From: Bursaphelenchus xylophilus
Taxonomy: Eukaryota > Nematoda > Chromadorea > Rhabditida > Aphelenchoididae
Assembly: GCA_904066235.2 (NCBI GenBank)
Contig: CAJFCV020000006.1
Coordinates: forward strand, 1,550,001-1,614,000
Length of the DNA stretch: 64,000 nt
Reading direction: 5' to 3'
Of this stretch, positions 34,701-41,100 are shown piece by piece (position 1 is the first letter of the stretch; the number at the start of each line of letters is the position of its first letter). The notes beneath the pieces were generated by a model, which was given only the letters and a program-made list of their open reading frames with translations, had not been told where the DNA came from and searched no databases. Both the position numbers and the translations under genes were made by a program.

Positions 34701-36490
34701 TTTTACCTAATCTTAGCGTCTGTGCTACGAAATTTTTTGAGGAATTTTAAAAAATATTACGTTGAGATTACCTGTGCTATCCCGAGTAACACGCTAATCG
34801 AATAAAAAAGTAATCTTCTCGCGTCTGACCACGGAGTTATTCTCGTGAAAACAACAACTCTAGATGTACTTGTTGCATTAATTTCTAGGTAGCAATGACC
34901 CAAAGGCTTAAAATTTTGTTAATGAGATTTAGCGGGTTCTGAGTAGGTCACAAGCAAGGTAGTAATTAGATTTGGGAAGTCGAGACATACATACTTCTAA
35001 TTGCATTGTTTTTTGGCGTTTGGCCAAGTAATGAATATGGAAAGAAGTGAAATTCAAATTTTTTCAACTTTTAGGAAAAACATGAGCAACTCCTGAAGGA
35101 AGAGGGAAAAATAGTGCAGAAGGGATTGGAAGTCACAAAACAATTGCTGAAATGGTACGACGAAAGAGTGGACAGCCTGGAGAAGAGAAAAAGAATGCTC
35201 AAGAAAGGCATGGTCGCGTTGGTAGGTGTAAAATACGACATGTTTTGATACTCAAAATTGTGAAAATTGAAATTGAATTTTTTGATTTTCTTTCAAATAA
35301 CATCGATATATGTATAGAAAAAGCCATGGTAAAGGAAAGAAATGATATTTGGGACATTACTGGTCAATAGCGTAACGTAAAAAGTCAAAATTTCAAATTT
35401 CCCGCCATTTTTTAAAATTTTTGGCATTCTGTTTCAGCTGTTGTAGAATGCTAAAAGTGGTCTGAAAATCACTTCTATGACTGTAGTAGGGCTGAAAAGT
35501 GATAGGAAGTAGAAAAAATTAGTTGAAAATTCGGAAAAAAATAGTATTTTTCGGGATTTTTTCGACTGAAAAATCTTGGTCGGTTTGTTGAAAAAGATAC
35601 GAAAAAAGCTCTTATATATCGTAGAAAAGCTTAGTTTTTGATTTTTGCCAAATTTTGTAAAAATCTGAGGTTTGAATTTTAATTTTTTTGAATTTTTTTT
35701 CATTTTTTTTTTATTTTTTTTTATTTTTGAAAATCAAATATTTCAGGACTCCGCCGTCCACGAGCAAAAGCTCAACTTCCAGCGCGCCCAAATCACGGCG
35801 TTGAATCGGCGAATGTGCGCGTTGATGACGTCATCGGAGAAGGGATTTCCGTCGCATGAAAACATCCGGAATCCCGTGAAGCCCCCTGAAAACGGCAACT
35901 ACACCAGCGTGGATCAGCCCGCCAACACCGCGCTGCAATTGCTGAAGCAGAACCGGAAGCTGGCCGAGGAATTGGAGGCCAAGTCGCAGCAAATCGAGCT
36001 GTTGCAGCGGGAGAAGCGGCTGCAAGAGCTAAAAGACATCGAAAAACGCCGGGGAGACAGCAAGTCAAGGTAAGATGGAGAAGTACTAAGATGGCCAGTG
36101 ATGTGGGCAGCTGAGATTAGTCGAGAAAATGACGAATTTCGGGGAAAAATGACGAATTTCGGGGTTTTAGCTCGGATTTTGGGTAATTCTCAGTAATTCT
36201 CAATTTTCGAGGATTAAAAAGCAAATAAAATGGTCTTTTATGCTTTCCATATGAAGTATATGATCTCTTCGTCTCATACGGAGCAAAAATAAAAGCCTAC
36301 GTAATCTTGAAATACCTTAAAACCCCAAAAATTCCCCGAAAATCCGGGTTTTTTGGTCTAAAATTCATTTTTTTCGTATTTTAGCGCCCTCCCCAACTAC
36401 GTTCATCGTCCGGCCGCCCTGGTGCGCCCCGCTATGGCCAAACAAAACTACTCGCAACTCCCCATAAAGGTTCATGATACGCTGCTCTGA
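10769..36490 (+). CDS. Suppressor-APC-domain protein (SAPCD1/2-like), 8 exons
   Basis: Exons: 10769-10894, 11593-11789, 13625-13964, 14526-14661, 16365-16477, 35075-35221, 35747-36069, 36385-36490. These sum to 1488 nt, an intact 495-aa frame with GT donors and TTNCAG/TTTTAG acceptors throughout. Residues ~14-90 match the suppressor APC (SAPCD) domain: FVESLQRLFSLLD, then WQNL..FP.GFLECLGRVAPP.G.LTFERFLAGFR. The middle (108-304) is Pro/Ser/Asn-rich and probably disordered. Residues ~305-353 (EKHEQLLKEEGKIV...) and ~412-456 (LQLLKQNRKLAEELEAKSQQ...) are heptad-rich coiled coils. The C-terminus is VHDTLL, a possible class I PDZ ligand. In vertebrates SAPCD2 acts in spindle orientation and cortical polarity; that role here is inference. 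The start (MRSRQQHSN) is the first in-frame ATG upstream of the domain. Intron 5 is 18.6 kb and contains a nested antisense gene. The exon 5 donor could also lie 3 nt earlier. Confidence 0.85.
10920..11560 (+). repeat. A-rich low-complexity tract in intron 1
   Basis: A ~640-bp run of AAAATCAAAAATAAATT-like words, over 75% A by eye, fills intron 1 of the SAPCD-like gene. Confidence 0.85.
11868..12300 (+). repeat. GCAC-N-GTGC array in intron 2, part 1
   Basis: About a dozen units of the form TTTTGCACAGTGCAATTTTxTAATTGAAAAAAGCCTAxx. The spacer AAAAAAGCCTA is conserved between palindromes, so the whole unit (about 40-50 bp) is the repeat. Confidence 0.85.
12668..13300 (+). repeat. GCAC-N-GTGC array in intron 2, part 2
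   Basis: Roughly 20 further units of the same orientation, separated from part 1 by ~370 bp of unique sequence (12300-12668) in which I see no gene. Several palindromes have decayed (GCAATGTGC, GCACGGGGC, GCACTGCGC), which gives a sense of mutation load. Confidence 0.85.
14055..14460 (+). repeat. GCAC-N-GTGC array in intron 3
   Basis: Four short units TTTTGCACTGTGC(A/G)GTCTAAA in tandem (~22 bp), then two ~120-bp units (TTTTATTACCAATTTTATC-A/G-ACC ... TCGG(A/G)CTGCACTGTGCA). Both differ from the common spacer, so the palindrome has been incorporated into several unit types. Confidence 0.75.
14780..15215. mobile_element. Family C MITE in intron 4
   Basis: Blocks are in order: GCTCGCGATTTGCAGCGAGAGCCGAGATATTTAGC; AGCGAAATGCGGAGAGC; TTTTGGCTATATCTTTGCCAGTTTCGCGCGG; ACATTACCCACTACGGTAGAAATA; TTCTGCAAAGCGCGAGCTCAAA; AAATCTGAGCATCG. 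The termini are degraded. Confidence 0.7.
15705..16200. mobile_element. Family C left half and a short family F element
   Basis: 15722-15920 carries the left half of family C, starting GACAGGGGAACTACTCCAAG and running through GATTTTGATGAAACTTGGCATAAATTTAG. After a run of GCATTTTTGCCAAAAAAA-type low-complexity repeats (15920-16030), 16128-16198 is a compact family F element: TTTTCATAAAGTGCATGGACAT and its inverted TGCACTTTATGAAA, with one GCACAGTGC palindrome between them. Confidence 0.6.
16562..18766 (-). CDS. RPamide-type neuropeptide precursor (NLP-2/22/23-like), nested antisense
   Basis: Minus-strand exons are 18659-18766, 17289-17428 and 16562-16691 (378 nt, 125 aa plus stop). Junctions are GTGAGT / TTTTCAG and GTAGGC / TTTTCAG, phases matching. 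Residues 1-21 form a hydrophobic signal peptide with likely cleavage near IEAA-PH. Dibasic KR sites at 72-73, 86-87 and 110-111 would release SVALSRLNFRPG (Gly giving a C-terminal RPamide), a 22-residue spacer peptide starting SVPLATQ, and SVAISRKGFRPA followed by KK and stop. The S(V/I/M)A(I/L)xRxxFRP pattern is that of C. elegans NLP-2, NLP-22 and NLP-23 peptides. Known family members act as secreted neuromodulators; receptor and role here are unknown. The last peptide has no amidation Gly. Both introns carry MITEs (family A in intron 2; A and D in intron 1). The whole gene lies inside intron 5 of the SAPCD-like gene on the opposite strand. Confidence 0.8.
16692..17288. mobile_element. Neuropeptide intron 2 with a family A MITE (~17021-17266)
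   Basis: The family A element runs from GACGAACTTGATCCAGTGGC to GTGGATCAGATCTGCCACTG, TA on the right. Its left CAGTG has decayed to GCGACG. The other part of the intron (16692-17020) shows no feature, but GCCAATTTTGAGTTCTTGGCATTATGCAAC recurs in complementary form near 60380-60420, so it may be another dispersed repeat. Confidence 0.6.
18167..18414. mobile_element. Family A MITE in neuropeptide intron 1
   Basis: It runs from CAATGACAGACCAGATCCAGTGG to CCACTGGATCAGGTCCGCCTCAG. Its centre (CTCTAACTAAAAAAACTGCG) is the empty-site reference for the family H insertion at 5579. Termini are slightly diverged. Confidence 0.7.
18456..18597. mobile_element. Family D palindromic MITE
   Basis: CAGTTTGTCGGGAAAATAATGAGC at the left and GCTCGTTATTTTCCCGACAGACTG at the right form the TIR, around ~95 bp that includes TGTCGCGACAC and GATGCGACAGAG. 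Other copies are at 24438, 52401 and 56919. It ends 62 bp from the neuropeptide gene's first-exon donor. Confidence 0.75.
18841..18847 (-). promoter_or_regulatory. TATA-like box upstream of neuropeptide gene
   Basis: On the minus strand TATTTAA stands about 75 bases before the ATG at 18766, in otherwise GC-rich unique sequence (18770-19130) with no repeat families. Position and composition fit a core promoter, but nothing confirms it. Confidence 0.35.
19215..19830 (+). repeat. GCAC-N-GTGC array
   Basis: About 16 units of TTTTTGCACAGTGCAATTTxxTAGxxxxAAAAAAGCCTA, nearly all with A at the centre, period mostly 45-60 bp. 18880-19210 upstream and 19830-20150 downstream contain nothing I can name. 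Confidence 0.85.
20155..20870. repeat. Complex GC-rich palindrome repeat (GTCGCG type)
   Basis: A repeat type distinct from the AAAAAAGCCTA arrays: GCAC-N-GTGC palindromes alternate with CTTGTCGCGCCGCGAC, GCTCGAAAAACTTGTCGCG and TTTGAAAAGGGC(A/G)ATCGAATGCAC. A ~180-bp block is present about three times, at least once inverted (20160-20290 versus 20390-20500 and 20570-20690). Its GC richness makes spurious frames of about 150-220 codons on both strands. Confidence 0.75.
20880..21480. other. Unassigned intron sequence
   Basis: Unique sequence with a short TGAATTGTAGC direct repeat (~21231, 21266) and no exon, RNA gene or transposon that I can support. Confidence 0.4.
21505..21805 (+). repeat. 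Family E minisatellite (GGAAAATAATGTGGATTT)
   Basis: Seven to eight units of about 30 bp, CAGTCTGTCCGGAAAATAATGTGGATTT, run to ~21725. A ~60-bp unique piece and an inverted end (CACATTAATTTCCCGACGGAGTGAG) follow at ~21775-21800. This is a family E transposon whose left terminus has been tandemly multiplied. Confidence 0.8.
21945..22205 (-). repeat. GCAC-N-GTGC array, reversed orientation
   Basis: About nine units in which the spacer reads TAGGCTTTTTTCAACTA, the complement of the arrays at 12-13 kb and 19 kb. 22205-22925 downstream is unique sequence including a GC-richer patch (22300-22480) with no recognisable gene. Confidence 0.8.
22930..23860. repeat. GCAC-N-GTGC array, two unit types
   Basis: 22930-23300 has ~115-bp units with two to three palindromes each (GCACAGTGCAGTAAATTTTCCGGCTGCACTGTGCACGAAAAGTTTGTCAAATTTC style). 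23330-23850 has ~45-60-bp units with the spacer AAAATTCTTCTAAAAAG or CAAAAAGCCTCTGCA. About 40 palindromes in total. The 282-codon minus-strand frame across it is an artefact of units whose period preserves frame. Confidence 0.85.
24130..24350 (+). repeat. Family I dispersed repeat, copy 1
   Basis: A ~220-bp repeat shared with 33700-33920 and 35290-35520: ATCGATATATATAGAAAA, then GACATTACTGGTCAATA-like, then AATTTCAAATTTCCC(A/G)CCATTTT, TTGGCATTCTGTTTCA and TGATAGGAGG. No termini could be defined. Confidence 0.6.
24438..24587. mobile_element. Family D palindromic MITE
   Basis: AGTCTGTCGGGAAAATAATGAGCA at the left and TGCTCGTTATTTTCCCGACAGAC at the right flank ~100 bp containing GTGTCGCTGAAG and GATGCGACAAAG. 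Same family as 18456-18597. Confidence 0.8.
24590..25135. other. Unassigned intron sequence
   Basis: Unique sequence with an AAAAATC-rich patch at ~24815-24870. I see no coding exon or RNA gene. Confidence 0.4.
25138..25760. repeat. GCAC-N-GTGC array, GATAAAAAA-type units
   Basis: About 22 palindromes in ~50-bp units of the form TTTTGAA(C/T)GCACTGTGCG(A/G)(T/C)AAAAAA. Central base C is more frequent here than in other arrays. Spurious minus-strand frames up to 220 codons result. Confidence 0.85.
26160..26600. repeat. GCAC-N-GTGC array with a poly-A run
   Basis: Around 20 palindromes in short (~25-30 bp) units with spacer TTTCCAAAAAATTT or TTTTGGAGAAAAAA. At ~26540-26565 there is a ~25-base A homopolymer. 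25760-26160 before it is unique, unassigned sequence. Confidence 0.8.
26600..27100. other. Unassigned intron sequence
   Basis: AT-rich unique sequence without any feature I can support. Confidence 0.4.
27100..27585. repeat. GCAC-N-GTGC array, mixed orientation
   Basis: About 16 palindromes; the spacer appears as TAGGCTTTTTT and as AAAAAAGCCTA within the same array, so the array contains an inversion or arose from two sources. Several units have decayed (CACTGTATGA, GCACCGTAAAA). Confidence 0.8.
27612..27645. repeat. Perfect short hairpin
   Basis: AAAAATTACCGTGA, a three-base loop AGC, then TCACGGTAATTTTT form a ~14-bp perfect stem followed by more T. It lies right after the palindrome array. 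It could be a tiny fold-back repeat. No RNA gene family is recognised. Confidence 0.6.
27646..28290. other. Unassigned intron sequence
   Basis: Starts with an A/T-run patch (27675-27740), then unique sequence without a supported exon. Confidence 0.4.
28298..28835 (+). repeat. GCAC-N-GTGC array, eroded
   Basis: About 14 units with spacer AAAAAAGCCTATGGTTTT. Towards the right end palindromes are progressively corrupted (GCAACGTTCGA, GAGCAGTGC, GTGCTGTGTGA, GCCCAGGGC), consistent with reduced homogenisation at the array edge. Confidence 0.8.
28840..29345. other. Unassigned sequence with a 12-bp inverted repeat
   Basis: CCTGAGCATATA (~29123) and its complement TATATGCTCAGG (~29201) frame a ~65-bp interval. 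I see no gene otherwise. Confidence 0.45.
29350..29780 (-). repeat. GCAC-N-GTGC array, TAGGCTTTTTT orientation
   Basis: About 13 units such as AAATTGCACTGTGCAAAAATTTAGGCTTTTTTCAACTATG. Two adjacent ~48-bp units (~29645-29740) are virtually identical, suggesting recent tandem growth. Confidence 0.8.
29781..30115. other. Unassigned intron sequence
   Basis: Unique sequence; no exon, RNA gene or repeat family recognised. Confidence 0.4.
30121..30395. mobile_element. Family F element carrying GCAC-N-GTGC palindromes
   Basis: The left end is CATTTTCATAAAGTGCATGGACATTTG and the right end GCGCACGCACTTTATGAAAAAA (inverted). Inside are four GCAC-N-GTGC palindromes and blocks TTTCTCCCATCCTTGTCGCCAATGCAC and TTTTTGTGCACAGTGCGAACCGCGAC. 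The same internal blocks are massively repeated at 44570-45410. Confidence 0.75.
30396..30945 (-). repeat. Family E element expanded into a ~28-bp minisatellite
   Basis: The left end GTCTGCCGGGAAAATAATGTGGATTTGCCGCAGCA is followed by ~75 bp of body, then about 17 tandem copies of the right terminus, ATCCACATTATTTTCCCGACAGACNNATAA. Three sub-blocks repeat at a higher level (AAGTCCACATTTTTCCCGACAAACTAAAAAATCC occurs at ~30671 and ~30761). Adjacent to family F. Confidence 0.85.
30946..31514. other. Unassigned sequence
   Basis: Includes a GC-richer patch (31060-31270) whose open frame matches nothing I know. No splice-bounded exon is convincing. Confidence 0.35.
31515..31700. mobile_element. Family C fragment
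   Basis: GTACTTGAGCCAACTGTGACGCTCAGATTTCTATCTAATTTTGCACAGAG and GGCCCCACATCAATTACTCAAAATTTTAGC are one end of family C, cut off by a family E insertion at ~31710. Confidence 0.5.
31707..32150 (-). repeat. Family E element with multiplied right terminus
   Basis: Left end CAGTCTGTCGGGAAAATAATTTGGATT at ~31710, ~90 bp of body, then about 11 units of ATCCACATTATTTTCCCGACAGACTNATAA. Some units carry CAGTATTTTCC or CCTCATTATT variants arranged in a higher-order pair (the TATAAAAATCCAC junction occurs twice), a sign of block duplication. Confidence 0.85.
32627..32768. mobile_element. Family E MITE, unexpanded copy
   Basis: CAGTCTGACGGGAAAATAATGTGGA at the left and TCCACTTTATTTTCCCGACATATTGATG at the right, with ~90 bp between containing GCAGAAAAACGCCTCGTCGGGCACCAAATTTCC. 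This unexpanded form is useful as the presumed ancestral structure. Confidence 0.75.
32765..33125. mobile_element. Family C fragment
   Basis: Blocks in order: CTCAGATTCTGAGGAGGCTTGGC, AGCTTGGCTCCACAAGAATGAATGAGATTTTTAGG, CTGCCGTAGAGGGTAATGTTTCCACAAAAAATC, CTAGCAAAGATATGGCCAAAAA and TATCTCAGCTGCCTTG. Confidence 0.55.
33126..35074. other. End of the 18.6-kb intron: family I copy 2 and unique sequence
   Basis: 33700-33920 is a second copy of family I (CATTACTAGACAATAACGTCAC, TTTCAAATTTCCCGCC, TTGGCATTCTGTTTCATCC). A third copy lies beyond, at 35290-35520 in the next intron. The rest is unique, with a Thr/Asn-rich open frame at 34102-34308 that I cannot assign and do not call. Confidence 0.4.
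35290..35520 (+). repeat. Family I dispersed repeat in intron 6
   Basis: ATCGATATATGTATAGAAAA, GACATTACTGGTCAATAGCG, TTTCAAATTTCCCGCC, TTGGCATTCTGTTTCAGC and GAAAAGTGATAGGAAGTAG match 24130-24350 and 33700-33920. Confidence 0.6.
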
Positions 36491-36519
36491 TCAAAAACAT
36501 TAATTTATATTGGAGATTG

Positions 36520-36525
36520 AATAAA
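36520..36525 (+). terminator. Polyadenylation signal of the SAPCD-like gene
   Basis: AATAAA 30 bases after the TGA stop at 36488-36490. Confidence 0.6.
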
Positions 36526-38163
36526 AAATTACTAACAAAAATTGGCAAGTTAAATGCTTCGGATTTACCTCAAATTTGGTATATATTATCTACAGGGTTT
36601 AGCAATTAATTGTTGAAAATTTTGGCGGTCAACTTGGGAAGGGAGTCGAGATATTTAAGGGTGTTTTTGGACGAGAGAGTGTGGAGAATGGGGAGACGGT
36701 CAGAGAAAATTTGTTTTTTAGCGTATGCGCTTGCGTTTTGATGGGGAAAAAATTGTGTTTTAGTGGAAATAATGTACTTTTTCAATAAAAAAATAAAAAT
36801 AAAAATAAATAAAAAAATAAAAAAAAAATTTTTTTTGATTTTTTTTTAAAAACCCCAATTTTTTCATACATTCATAAACTATTAGGTTGTATAATAAGTT
36901 ATGACCATAATTTTCTAAAATTCCTAAAACTTTAATGATGCTTTTTTCAGAGTTGAATAGCATACCGCTGGGTAGGGTGGAGACAGTAGATTACAGGAAC
37001 CAGTAGCACATCGGCCTCCGGCTAAAACATCGGAGAAAAGAAATTAAGAAATGAGGGCATCCCAAGGAGCTAAAACAAAAATACGCCTTAAATCTGAGAA
37101 TTCTGAGAGGCTAGTAATGGCAATGCTTCTGTAGGACATTCGAGGCGTCCCTTTTACATACGCTGTGCTGGATCAACTCTACCTCCCCTACCTGAGCTTT
37201 ACTATTCAAAATATAAATTGAGGTATACCTTCATTGTTATGAACCCTGATTCGTTTCGAATTAATCTCACCTTAAATAACGTGGTTCAGCTGTAAAGAGT
37301 CACTTATGAGTTGCTTTTTGATAACCTACTCAAATCAGAAACTGCTTGTATCAGGTGACAATAAGGAACTCCCTTAAAATCGTTACATTTTGAGGGCCGC
37401 TGGACTAGAGTTCAAAACTTTTATTGAGTACGCGCTAGCGCCATCTTGTGAGGAACTGTCTTTGGCGGTTATATACACTACATACCTCGGCGAAAACGAC
37501 AGTATATGTTCTTTGAGTTTGCGGCTGTTAAGTTCTAAAAAATTGAAATTTAATTGGATGATCCAAAATTCTGCTAATTCTTAGATTTTTCTGGAGATTC
37601 CAATTATTGCATGCTCCAAAATTTGTCTGGTGTGACAACAGGCATGTGATCTCGTATTACTACGAGTTATAACAATAGACAATAGAAACCCCGGGCGCTA
37701 AACTTTTTAGACGCTTTTTCAGGCGACGGCTTCGGTAACCTTCCGGAAAAACAGCTCATAAAATGAGTTGTCACTGCTACCTTGCAACGATGCTGTGTCA
37801 GCGTCTTTTCCGACCCTTGAAGATTATAATAACACCAATCTGAGACCAGCAGCGGTTGGCAGAGAGACGTGACTTGAGTTGTTTCGTACCCCGCCAAAAT
37901 CGGGGCACTTCCGAGTTTTTAGCAATAGAAAATCGCGGCTATGCCGTAAGACTTTGCAATATGCACTAGATGAAACTTCGATAAGCCCTCTATTAGTCTA
38001 TAAGTATGTTGAACTAAGTAGGGATCTGAGCTAGGAAATAATCGACTTCAAACGTTTGCAAGAAAATGGTCATAACATATTATACAACCTAATAAAATCC
38101 TTTTTTTCACATTCGAAAACTACTTTTTTCCCACAAAAAATCCCAAAAAGTTCAAAAATTAAA
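36526..38163. other. Convergent intergenic region, nothing supported
   Basis: About 1.6 kb separates the 3' ends of the convergent SAPCD-like and GPCPD1-like genes. It includes a short AAATAAAAATAAAT low-complexity patch (36780-36850). Otherwise it is unique sequence without palindrome arrays, unusual for this window. Frames at 37390-37584 and 37667-37897 are not assignable. Confidence 0.45.
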
Positions 38164-38169
38164 TTTATT
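38164..38169 (-). terminator. Polyadenylation signal of the GPCPD1-like gene
   Basis: AATAAA on the minus strand, about 22 bases after the TGA stop at 38192-38194. Confidence 0.6.
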
Positions 38170-38191
38170 TCCTCAAAAAAATCATCATTTT

Positions 38192-41100
38192 TCACTTGGA
38201 ACTAGGGGAACCCGCTGAATCCGACCTTCCAACCATCGCTTTTGGCCATTTTTTCTTCAGAATCTCCGGATCGATTTGCCCGTTCATGTCCTGCGACATG
38301 CTTCTCAGCCCCGAATTCGTTATATGGGGATGAGGGTTGTCCAAAGAGCCTCGCCGCGACGGCGAAGGTGATTGGAACAGCGAGATTCGCTGTTCTCTTT
38401 CCACCATGAACACGTTTTGGCGCTCTTCCATCTCGCCAATTCTGAAAAAAAAAATTGAATTTTTTTGAAAAAAAGATTGTTTTCTGGAAAAATTTTTTTA
38501 TTTTCTGAAAAAATTTTTTTTTGATTTTTATTTTTTTTGCTCAAAAAATCAAAAAAAAAATAAAAAAAAATAGCTTTTTCTCAAAATTTTCCCTCCAAAA
38601 ATCGATTCAAAAACCTCAAAAATATCTCAATTACCCGTCAAAATACCCTAGTAAAAATTTTTTTTCAAAAATTTCAAAAAAAATCTCAAATTTCGATGGA
38701 TTTTTGCCAATTTTTTCCAAAAAAGTCACAAAAAGCCTAGTAGTTAGGCTCCCGCCAAAACCGAAAGAAAAACAAATCCTTCAGCAACCGTGGTCCCGTG
38801 GCGTAATGGATAACGCGTCTGACTTCTAATCAGAAGATTGCGGGTTCGACCCCCGCCGGGACCTAGTGGCTTTTCTGAACTTCCTTTGTCCATTTTTTAA
38901 TTCGAGTCGTATTTTAGGCCGTCGTTATTAACTTCATGTTGTTCTATAAAGCAGTTAAGACCATAAATTTTGGTTTTTAGACAAAAATTTCGGGATTTTT
39001 TTTTCAAATTTGGAAAAAATTGATTTTTTGGGGAAAAAACTGTTGAAAAATACGATTATTGATAGTAAAATATCCAAAAACTCATTTGGAACCAGACTTT
39101 TTCCCGAGACCTATTTTTCACAAGGAAAGTACTTTTATGGGGGCTCCTACTTTTTGACGGGACATATCTCAAAAAATCAGAAAAAATGTGCTGATCAAGG
39201 ATATATAAATCCTAGCTGCCCATTTTGGGTTTTTAGGGGTGAAAACTCAATCGGAAGTTGACTTAAAGTCCTATATGAACCCTTTTTCGCTTAATTTTTC
39301 ACAGGTTTACAATTTTTATTTTGGCTTAAAATGATGTTTATTGAGTTTCTAAGACGTAATAAATCAGTCTTGGCACAAAAATTTATTTTTCCGACCTTCA
39401 TCTTCAAAAAAAGTTGATTCAGCCCAAAAGCGAAATCGAACCCGTGCGGCGTTCCCCTTCTTGATTCCCAAACTACGGCACTAGCCACTCGGCCACACCG
39501 CTCTCTTCCGAAGGAAGAGACCGACTGCGCTTTTTATCGTTTGGAATGCCTGCGCCTTTTGTAGGGAAATTAAGCCAGTTTTTGGGCATTTTCACCCCTA
39601 AAAACCTAAAATGGGCAGCTAAGATTTATATATCCTTGATCAGCACATTTTTTCTGATTTTTTGAGATATGTCCCGTCAAAAAGTAGGAGCCCCCATAAA
39701 AGTACTTTCCTTGTCAAATTAATTTTTAGAAAATTTTTTAGAGAATTTTGCACAGTGCAATTTCGTAGTGCAAAAAAGCCTATGGTTTTGCACTGTGCAA
39801 ATTTTTTTTTCTTGTGTAATTTTTTGGTAAGATACATGGTATTCTGCTATCATAAACATTTTTAGAACAATTTATTTCAGTTTTTGGACCCATAAATCAG
39901 CTGATTTTTACCAAAAAACTACATTTTCTGCCTTTTCCCCCTTTTTTATCAAAAAATCATCAATTTTTGGTAATAAATTGATTACAAACTACAAAAAATG
40001 AAATTCAAATTCACTCACTTGTCGTATATGATCCCTTCCACTGCCAGATCACGGCGAAAATAGTCAATATTCTTCTTGGAATCCAAGTCGTCGCCCCACA
40101 CAAAGCTGACCAAGCCCAATCTTTTGGCCCTTTCCACCGGTCTGCGGTCGTGCAACAGCTCCTCGGAATGGAAATTGCAGCCCAGAATCTTCTCGGACTT
40201 GGCAAAATTTGCGGCAACAATCGAATCGGCCGATCTTTTGTCCGTGAACGGGACATATCTCTTGGTGGCGCCCACGCAGAGGAATAAACAAGGGAAAAGG
40301 CACTGTTTTCGGGCAATCCTGAAAGAAAATGAAAGTAAAGATAAAATGGGACGAAATTTAAAAAAAAAAACTGAAATTTTTTTTTCAAAATTTTACTTGA
40401 ATCGCACAGTGCAGTTTCACAGTTGAAAAAAGCCTAGAATTTTGCACTGTGCAAAAAAAATGTTCGGAATTTTTTCAAGCTTCAAAAAAAAAAAATTTTT
40501 TTTTGCACTGTGCAAAACTTTTGAAGAAAAAGGCTTAAAAAATCCGTAATGAATAAAAATTAGCTCAAAAGAAAAATTCGAATCTTGCACAGTGCAGTAC
40601 TGTAGTTGAAAAAAAGCCTAGATTTTTGCACAGTGCAGTTTCATAGTAGAAAAAAGCCTATAACTTTGCACTGTGCAGTTTTCTAGTTTAAAAAAGCCTA
40701 GATTTTTGCACAGTGCAGTTTAATAGTAGAAAAAAACCTATAACTTTGCACTGTGCAGTTTTCTAGTTGAAAAAAGCTTACAATTTTGCACCGTGCAAAA
40801 AATTTTTCGGAACTTTTTCAAATTTCAAAAAAATTTTCCGCACTGTGCAAATTTTGGTGAAAAAAAAACTCAAAATATCCGTAATGCATAAAAATAGCTC
40901 GAAAAATTATTTTTGAATTTTGCACAGTGCAGTTTTCTAGTTGAAAAAAGCTTACGATTTTGCACCGTGCAAAAAATAATTCAAAAATATTTTTGCACCG
41001 TGCAAATTTCTCTGCTCTAAATAACCTTGCACAGTGCAGTTTTCTAGTTGAAAAAAGCCTAGATTTTCGCACTGTGCAGTTTCATAGTTGAAAAAAGCTT

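Noticed and set aside
37667..37897. 76-codon minus-strand frame in the convergent intergenic region
   Set aside because: No recognisable motif and no splice or polyadenylation context beyond chance.
39422..39503. Functional tRNA-Ser/Leu on the minus strand
   Set aside because: A and B boxes are present but the acceptor stem does not pair and the anticodon arm is poor; the same segment lies in both family J copies, so it is part of the element.
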